Shown here: in pieces, positions 16,586-20,657 of the stretch
Position numbering within the stretch: the stretch's first letter is position 1
Layout of the letters: every line of letters begins with the position of its first letter
NCBI GenBank assembly: GCA_964559135.1
Contig: CAZLGG010000072.1
Span: forward strand, 1-20,657
Source of the DNA: DRQF01 sp964559135
Lineage (GTDB): Bacteria; Planctomycetota; GCA-002687715; DRQF01
DNA length: 20,657 nt
Reading direction: 5' to 3'
Program-made: the position numbers and the translations under genes
The notes under the pieces: generated by a model
What the model saw: only the letters and a program-made list of their open reading frames with translations
Databases searched by the model: none
What the model was told of the DNA's origin: nothing

Positions 16586-17659
16586 GTGACCAACAACCCC
16601 GCGAAGAAACTCCGCATTCTCGATCGATTTCTCACGGCCTGGATCTTCCTCGCCATGGCGATCGGCGTCTTCTTGGGCCACCGATTCTCGGGCGTCGAGG
16701 ACTTCGTGCATCGCTTCCAGGTCGGCACGACCAATCTCCCCATCGCCATCGGGCTCATCCTGATGATGTATCCACCTCTGGCGAAAGTGCGCTACGAGGA
16801 GTTGGGCGACGTCTTTCGGAACCGCAAGATTCTCGGTCTCTCCCTGCTCCAAAACTGGGTCATCGGGCCGATCCTCATGTTCGGTCTGGCGATCCTGCTC
16901 CTCAGCGACCATCCGGCGTACATGGAGGGCCTGATCATGATCGGACTCGCGCGGTGCATCGCCATGGTCATTGTCTGGAACGATTTGGCCGATGGCGACC
17001 GGGAATACGCAGCGGGACTCGTCGCCTTCAACTCCGTCTTCCAGGTGCTCTTCTACTCGCTCTACGCCTGGATCTTCATCACGATTCTTCCCCGCATGTT
17101 CGGGATGGAGGGTGTCGTCGTCGACGTCAGCATCGGTCAGATCGCAAAGAGTGTTCTCATCTACCTCGGCATCCCGTTTTTCGCGGGGATGGCGACGCGA
17201 TTCGTCTTTCTGAAGACCAAGGGGCGAGAATGGTACGAGGAGGTCTTCATCCCGAAGATCTCTCCCATCACGCTGATCGCTCTCCTGTTCACCATCCTGG
17301 TGATGTTCTCGTTGAAGGGCGACATGATCGTCGAGCTACCGATGGACGTGGTCCGCATCGCGATTCCCCTGTGCATCTATTTCGTATTGATGTTCCTGCT
17401 GGCGTTTTGGATGGGCAAGCGTTGGGGCGCCAACTACCCCCAGTCCACAACCATCGCCTTCACCGCCGCAAGCAACAACTTCGAACTCGCCATCGCCGTC
17501 GCCGTCGCCGTCTTCGGCATCAACTCAGGCCAGGCGTTTGCAGCGGTGATCGGCCCCTTGGTGGAGGTGCCCGTCATGATCGCCCTCGTCAACGTCGCCC
17601 TGAGATTCCGACGGGCGTTCCCAGGGGAAGGCGAGGCAAGGGTGGCCAGGAAGACCTGA
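16586..17659 (+). CDS. acr3: ACR3 family arsenite efflux transporter
   Basis: The protein has 357 residues and about ten transmembrane segments, the normal ACR3 size. It carries LDRFLTAWIFLAMAIGVFLG near the start, GLILMMYPPLAKVRYEEL, the conserved cysteine C124 in GLARCIAMVIVWNDLADGD, and FTAASNNFELAIAVAVAVFG in a late helix. ACR3 exports As(III) using the membrane potential or proton gradient. The start is a GTG at 16586 with AAGGA eight bases upstream. It is downstream of arsR and presumably induced with it. No arsenate reductase (arsC) is present in the window. Its TGA abuts the TGA of the next, opposing gene, forming the palindrome TGATCA. Confidence 0.96.
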   Translation: MTNNPAKKLRILDRFLTAWIFLAMAIGVFLGHRFSGVEDFVHRFQVGTTNLPIAIGLILMMYPPLAKVRYEELGDVFRNRKILGLSLLQNWVIGPILMFGLAILLLSDHPAYMEGLIMIGLARCIAMVIVWNDLADGDREYAAGLVAFNSVFQVLFYSLYAWIFITILPRMFGMEGVVVDVSIGQIAKSVLIYLGIPFFAGMATRFVFLKTKGREWYEEVFIPKISPITLIALLFTILVMFSLKGDMIVELPMDVVRIAIPLCIYFVLMFLLAFWMGKRWGANYPQSTTIAFTAASNNFELAIAVAVAVFGINSGQAFAAVIGPLVEVPVMIALVNVALRFRRAFPGEGEARVARKT

Positions 17660-18718
17660 TCACTTCAGTTTCGGCATCTTGGGGTCGGGAGCCCGCTTCC
17701 GCAGCGAAGCGGCCAGCTGTTTGACCTTGATCTTGCCCTGGTAGAGCTTTTTCAGCTTTCCCTTGTGATCGAAAATCGCCACCGCGGGGGTCTTCTTGAT
17801 CTTCAGCCCTTCGGGCAAGTCGGGGTCGCCAAGGTCCATCTTGACCGCGGGCAACTGATTCCCGAAATGCCTGACGAGTGGATGCATGAAAACGAATTCC
17901 TGAATGCGCCGGGCCTCCTTCGAATCCCTGTCACCATCGGCATCGTAGACGTAGAGCCACACGCCTCCGCGCTTCTTACGGGAGGCCTGGGTCGCCATCG
18001 CGGCCCGGAAGTCGGACTGCCAGTCGAAATTCATGTCGTCACCGGGCGTGAACCGGCCCTCGGTGACGCCGGTCCACCAAAGCATGAAGGGCTCATACAT
18101 GCGCGGCCACTTGTGGCCGAGGTTGGGCTGAAAACGCGCCTCCACCCGAACGACCTTTCCTCGAAGACGCGTCACGGTCGCCCGCGCCGCCCGAGCGTTC
18201 GGGTCCTGTTCACCCGCCAGGGCCAACACGCTCAGACGCTTCTTGGCCCATTTGGGCGGACTCGGTCCGTCGTGACCCGCGGCAAGATAGATCGCGCTGA
18301 CGGGCTTCAATGCGTCCGAGAAGGCGAGCGTCGGCAGATTCCAGCCACCATTGCTGAACCCCATCGTGTGGATCTTGTTCGGATCGATGGGCAACAGTTC
18401 GAGCAACCGCTTCCCGATTCGGATCACCGCTTCCACCTGAGGCCTCGACCACTGCTTTCCCTTGGCGGTGGGCGCACAGATGACGTACCCCTCACGCGTC
18501 CACGACTGCAATGTGTGACTCAGGTTGGCGCCCGTATCGCCGAGACCGTGAAGGAGCAGCACCAACGACCCCTTTTTTTGAGGCGTGAGCCCCGGCGGCA
18601 CGATCAGGGTCGTCTGTAGGCCCTCCATCACGCGCTCCGATCGCCCCACGGGAATGGGACTCTCCTGGGCGAAGAGGGGAGCGAGGGCGAGAATCAACCA
18701 GGTACACAGAATTCGCAT
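17660..18718 (-). CDS. Secreted alpha/beta-hydrolase (esterase) fused to a thioredoxin-like domain
   Basis: The protein has 352 residues. A signal peptide (MRILCTWLILALAPLFAQ) is followed by an alpha/beta-hydrolase domain with oxyanion-side motif LLHGLGDTG (56-64) and nucleophile elbow GFSNGG (S122). A likely catalytic His lies in FQPNLGHKWPRMYEPF. This resembles PHB-depolymerase/phospholipase-carboxylesterase-type proteins. From about residue 230 the sequence changes to a thioredoxin-like pattern (FRAAMATQASRKKRGGVWLYVYDADGD ... LKIKKTPAVAIFDHKGKLKKLYQG). It includes the cis-proline-type TPAV but has no CxxC, so this half is probably not a redox enzyme. GGAG lies eight bases before the ATG. 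The start is 27 bases after the stop of the upstream HEAT-like gene, so they are probably an operon. Confidence 0.82.
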   Translation of the reverse strand: MRILCTWLILALAPLFAQESPIPVGRSERVMEGLQTTLIVPPGLTPQKKGSLVLLLHGLGDTGANLSHTLQSWTREGYVICAPTAKGKQWSRPQVEAVIRIGKRLLELLPIDPNKIHTMGFSNGGWNLPTLAFSDALKPVSAIYLAAGHDGPSPPKWAKKRLSVLALAGEQDPNARAARATVTRLRGKVVRVEARFQPNLGHKWPRMYEPFMLWWTGVTEGRFTPGDDMNFDWQSDFRAAMATQASRKKRGGVWLYVYDADGDRDSKEARRIQEFVFMHPLVRHFGNQLPAVKMDLGDPDLPEGLKIKKTPAVAIFDHKGKLKKLYQGKIKVKQLAASLRKRAPDPKMPKLK

Positions 18719-18745
18719 GAGGGCACTCCGTCGAGCCGAGGGATT

Positions 18746-19567
18746 CTACCACTTGCTCTTCTTCTTGCCCTTCTTGTTCCACCAGCGAGTCCAGGCCTCC
18801 TTGCGGAGGAATTGCTCCCCGGTGAGTCTGCGGAAAGTCTGATCCGCCGCGGACTCGATCTTCTTCTTGCGCTCGTAGTCGAATCGAGGATCAACGAGGC
18901 CGCCACGGCGCCCTCCTCCCGTCCCGCCCCGGTTGCCGCCGGACGTTCGGGGGCTGGGGATCGCCCGAAGGATGGTCTTGAAGATCTCCTTCCGCACGGA
19001 AGTCTTCGCTTTGTCGTATTCACCCAGAGCCTGAATCGCCGCAACGACGGTCTTTGTCTCCTTGTCATTCAGCGCATCCAGCAAAGCCGCCATTCCCGAG
19101 GCGCGCTTCAAAAGACCGAGGCTTTTCAGAATCTCTCGACGGAGACTCCCCTTCGCAACGACCTTCTTCATCTTCAGATACTTCAACAGGGTCCGCGTGG
19201 ACCTCTCGGCCTCGACACCCTTTTTGCCTCCGTCCAGTCTCCCGAACGCCCGAACGATGGTCAGACGGAGATCCTCCGATCCCTTCGCGAAGAGCTTCTC
19301 GATGTCGGTGCGAAACGGCTTTCTCTGCTTCTTGTCGAAGTGCTTCCAACGAGGAACGAGACTCCTGATGAGACGGATCTGCTCCTTGGGAAGCTTCTCC
19401 TTGATGGCTGCCTCCAGGGCCGCCAGGTCCTTGGCGATCGCCTCGCGCATCTGGAGCAACGCGGCTTTTTCTTCGAGGCCCTGGGATGGCGCCGCAGGGG
19501 CGAGAAGGAGCCCCAGCACCAGAATCGAGAACAGGAAACCCCGGATCCACGACCCGGATTGAAACAT
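18746..19567 (-). CDS. Secreted HEAT-repeat-like protein of unknown function
   Basis: The protein has 273 residues. A signal peptide (GFLFSILVLGLLLAPAAPSQG) is followed by lysine-rich helical sequence. Segments such as SEDLRLTIVRAFGRLDGGKKG, SLRREILKSLGLLKRASG and ALNDKETKTVVAAIQALGEYDKA look like degenerate HEAT repeats, often scaffolds for protein contacts. A Gly/Arg-rich linker (GGNRGGTGGGRRGG) precedes a basic C-terminal tail ending KKGKKKSKW. No catalytic motif was seen. The ATG at 19567 has a perfect AGGAGG seven bases upstream. It is probably co-transcribed with the esterase that follows. Confidence 0.8.
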   Translation of the reverse strand: MFQSGSWIRGFLFSILVLGLLLAPAAPSQGLEEKAALLQMREAIAKDLAALEAAIKEKLPKEQIRLIRSLVPRWKHFDKKQRKPFRTDIEKLFAKGSEDLRLTIVRAFGRLDGGKKGVEAERSTRTLLKYLKMKKVVAKGSLRREILKSLGLLKRASGMAALLDALNDKETKTVVAAIQALGEYDKAKTSVRKEIFKTILRAIPSPRTSGGNRGGTGGGRRGGLVDPRFDYERKKKIESAADQTFRRLTGEQFLRKEAWTRWWNKKGKKKSKW

Positions 19568-19821
19568 GCTGGGACCTCCTCACTTCGAGCGAGACCAAGA
19601 CCTTGGAGTTCGCGCACGGCCGGAGGACGACGCGAGACGACTCCTCCTGATACGATCGTTTTCCTCCTCCGTCCACTCCAGGGCGGAACCGCTCGGGAAA
19701 CCCGTCTTTTCCACCGCGGAACCCGGGAATCCCTTGCGAGAGGCCGCAGTTGAAGGCAAAAGGGAACCCCGGGCGAGGAAACGCCTCGCCACGTCGCATG
19801 AACCCCTGATGGAGATGACAC

Positions 19822-20223
19822 ATGGGTAGCCTGAATCTCGAGCAAGCTCACAAAGCCGTCGAAGCCGCCATGGCCAAGGCCCGTGAGCTGGACTGCAAGA
19901 TGGATATCGCCGTCGTGGATGCCGGCGCCAACCTCACCGCTTTCGTGCGGATGGACGGAGCTTGGCTGGGATCGATCGACATCGCCATGAAGAAGGCGAG
20001 GACGGCCCGCTTCTTCGACATGCCCACGGGAGCGATCGGCGAACTCTCCCAGCCGGCCGGGCCACTCTTTCAGATCGAGGTGTCCAACGGAGGGTTGATC
20101 ACGTTTCCGGGCGGTGTCCCCATCACGGACGCATCGGGGACCGTCATCGGCGCCATCGGCGTATCGGGATCGACCGTCGAGAACGACCACGCCGTCGCCG
20201 CCGCGGGAGCCGCCGCGGTGTAG
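19822..20223 (+). CDS. GlcG/HbpS family heme-binding-like protein (DUF336)
   Basis: The protein has 133 residues, the normal length for this family. The signature is complete: LEQAHKAVEAAMAKARELDCKMDIAVVDAGANLTAFVRMDGAWLGSIDIAMKKARTA, then GPLFQIEVSNGGLITFPGGVPI and GTVIGAIGVSGSTVENDHAVAAAGAAA. Some members bind heme or cobalamin or sit in glycolate or diol-utilisation loci; no such genes are adjacent. GGAG lies eight bases before the ATG. The 254-base space upstream, shared with the divergent HEAT-like gene, shows nothing that I can name. Confidence 0.94.
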   Translation: MGSLNLEQAHKAVEAAMAKARELDCKMDIAVVDAGANLTAFVRMDGAWLGSIDIAMKKARTARFFDMPTGAIGELSQPAGPLFQIEVSNGGLITFPGGVPITDASGTVIGAIGVSGSTVENDHAVAAAGAAAV

Positions 20224-20255
20224 ATCAATTGTTCTGTTCGCCGGGAGGCCGTCCC

Positions 20256-20657
20256 TTGCGCGTGATCGACGTGTTGGAGTGGTGCTACTACATCTTCTTC
20301 CGAAAGCACGATTTGCGGGATCCCGTGAGTCGCCTCCTGGCCCCCCTCCCCCACGACACGACGATCCTCGATTTCGGCGGCGGTGACGGCCGCGTCACGA
20401 CGCTTCGATTGGACGCCCGCTGGATCGTGGCGGACGTGGATTCAGGGGCCCTTCGAAACGTACCGAGGGGAGATCGCGTCGCGGCCATCCTCGTGGATTC
20501 GCAACCGCCCTATCCCTTCCAGGACGGCCGTTTCTCCACCATCCTCCTGGTGGATGTCCTCCATCATCTCGCCCATCCCGTCGAGACGCTCGCGGCATTG
20601 GGCCGGGCCATGACACCTGACGCGCGCTTGATTCTCGTCGAATATGATGGGCGACGA
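20256..20657 (+). CDS. Class I SAM-dependent methyltransferase, N-terminal part
   Basis: The frame is open to the end of the window and shows 134 residues. The S-adenosylmethionine-binding motif I is LDFGGGDGR (residues 38-46), followed by WIVADVDSG and the motif STILLVDVLHHLAHPVETL, typical of Methyltransf_11-type enzymes. I chose the TTG at 20256 because GGGAGG ends seven bases upstream; a GTG two codons later is the alternative. It follows the GlcG gene by 32 bases on the same strand. The C-terminal part and the substrate are unknown. Confidence 0.85.
   Translation, partial: MRVIDVLEWCYYIFFRKHDLRDPVSRLLAPLPHDTTILDFGGGDGRVTTLRLDARWIVADVDSGALRNVPRGDRVAAILVDSQPPYPFQDGRFSTILLVDVLHHLAHPVETLAALGRAMTPDARLILVEYDGRR

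Noticed and set aside
17495..17512. Three tandem GCCGTC units
   Set aside because: They encode alternating Ala-Val in a conserved transmembrane helix of ACR3 and are explained by the protein sequence.

Overview
The window is about 20.7 kb of GC-rich bacterial DNA carrying about 17 protein genes, one gene remnant and one 10-base assembly gap. No rRNA, tRNA, CRISPR array or transposase was seen. The gene set points to Planctomycetota or a close relative, probably from a metagenome assembly: a tandem DUF1080 (3-keto-disaccharide hydrolase-like) secreted protein, a parallel beta-helix protein with a choice-of-anchor tail, a serine hydrolase fused to VCBS/FG-GAP repeats, and a small secreted HEAT-like protein. 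The phylum is inferred from family content, not from a marker gene.

Layout. 1-4.2 kb: the tail of a TIGR01777-type epimerase, then on the minus strand a DinB/DUF1572 protein, the DUF1080 protein, and the beta-helix protein interrupted by the N run. 4.4-6.4 kb: an EVE-domain protein and a RhlE-like DEAD-box helicase on the plus strand. 6.4-9.6 kb: diaminopimelate decarboxylase (lysA, minus) diverges from a Rieske protein with a large helical C-terminal region. 9.6-14.2 kb: the serine hydrolase/VCBS protein and a two-gene ABC-2 exporter, all on the minus strand. 14.3-15.1 kb: a class II glutamine amidotransferase. 15.1-15.9 kb: a candidate selenoprotein. 15.9-17.7 kb: a nitronate monooxygenase remnant abutting an arsR-acr3 arsenic resistance unit. 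17.7-19.6 kb: an esterase fused to a thioredoxin-like domain and a HEAT-like secreted protein (minus). 19.8-20.7 kb: a GlcG/HbpS protein and a partial methyltransferase that runs off the end.

The most interesting locus is 15103-15870 (minus). It would normally be called as two genes: a 65-residue lipoprotein and an N-truncated thioredoxin. The two pieces are in the same frame with only two UGA codons between them. Those UGAs sit exactly where the CxxC metal-binding cysteines of a heavy-metal-associated (HMA) domain belong, giving UxxU (U = selenocysteine). A perfect 7-bp hairpin with a 5-nt loop lies at the right distance downstream for a bacterial SECIS element. I read it as one 255-residue lipoprotein: HMA domain with a UxxU motif, then thioredoxin with CGPC. 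It lies close to an arsenic resistance operon, so a metal, metalloid or redox role is plausible but inferred.
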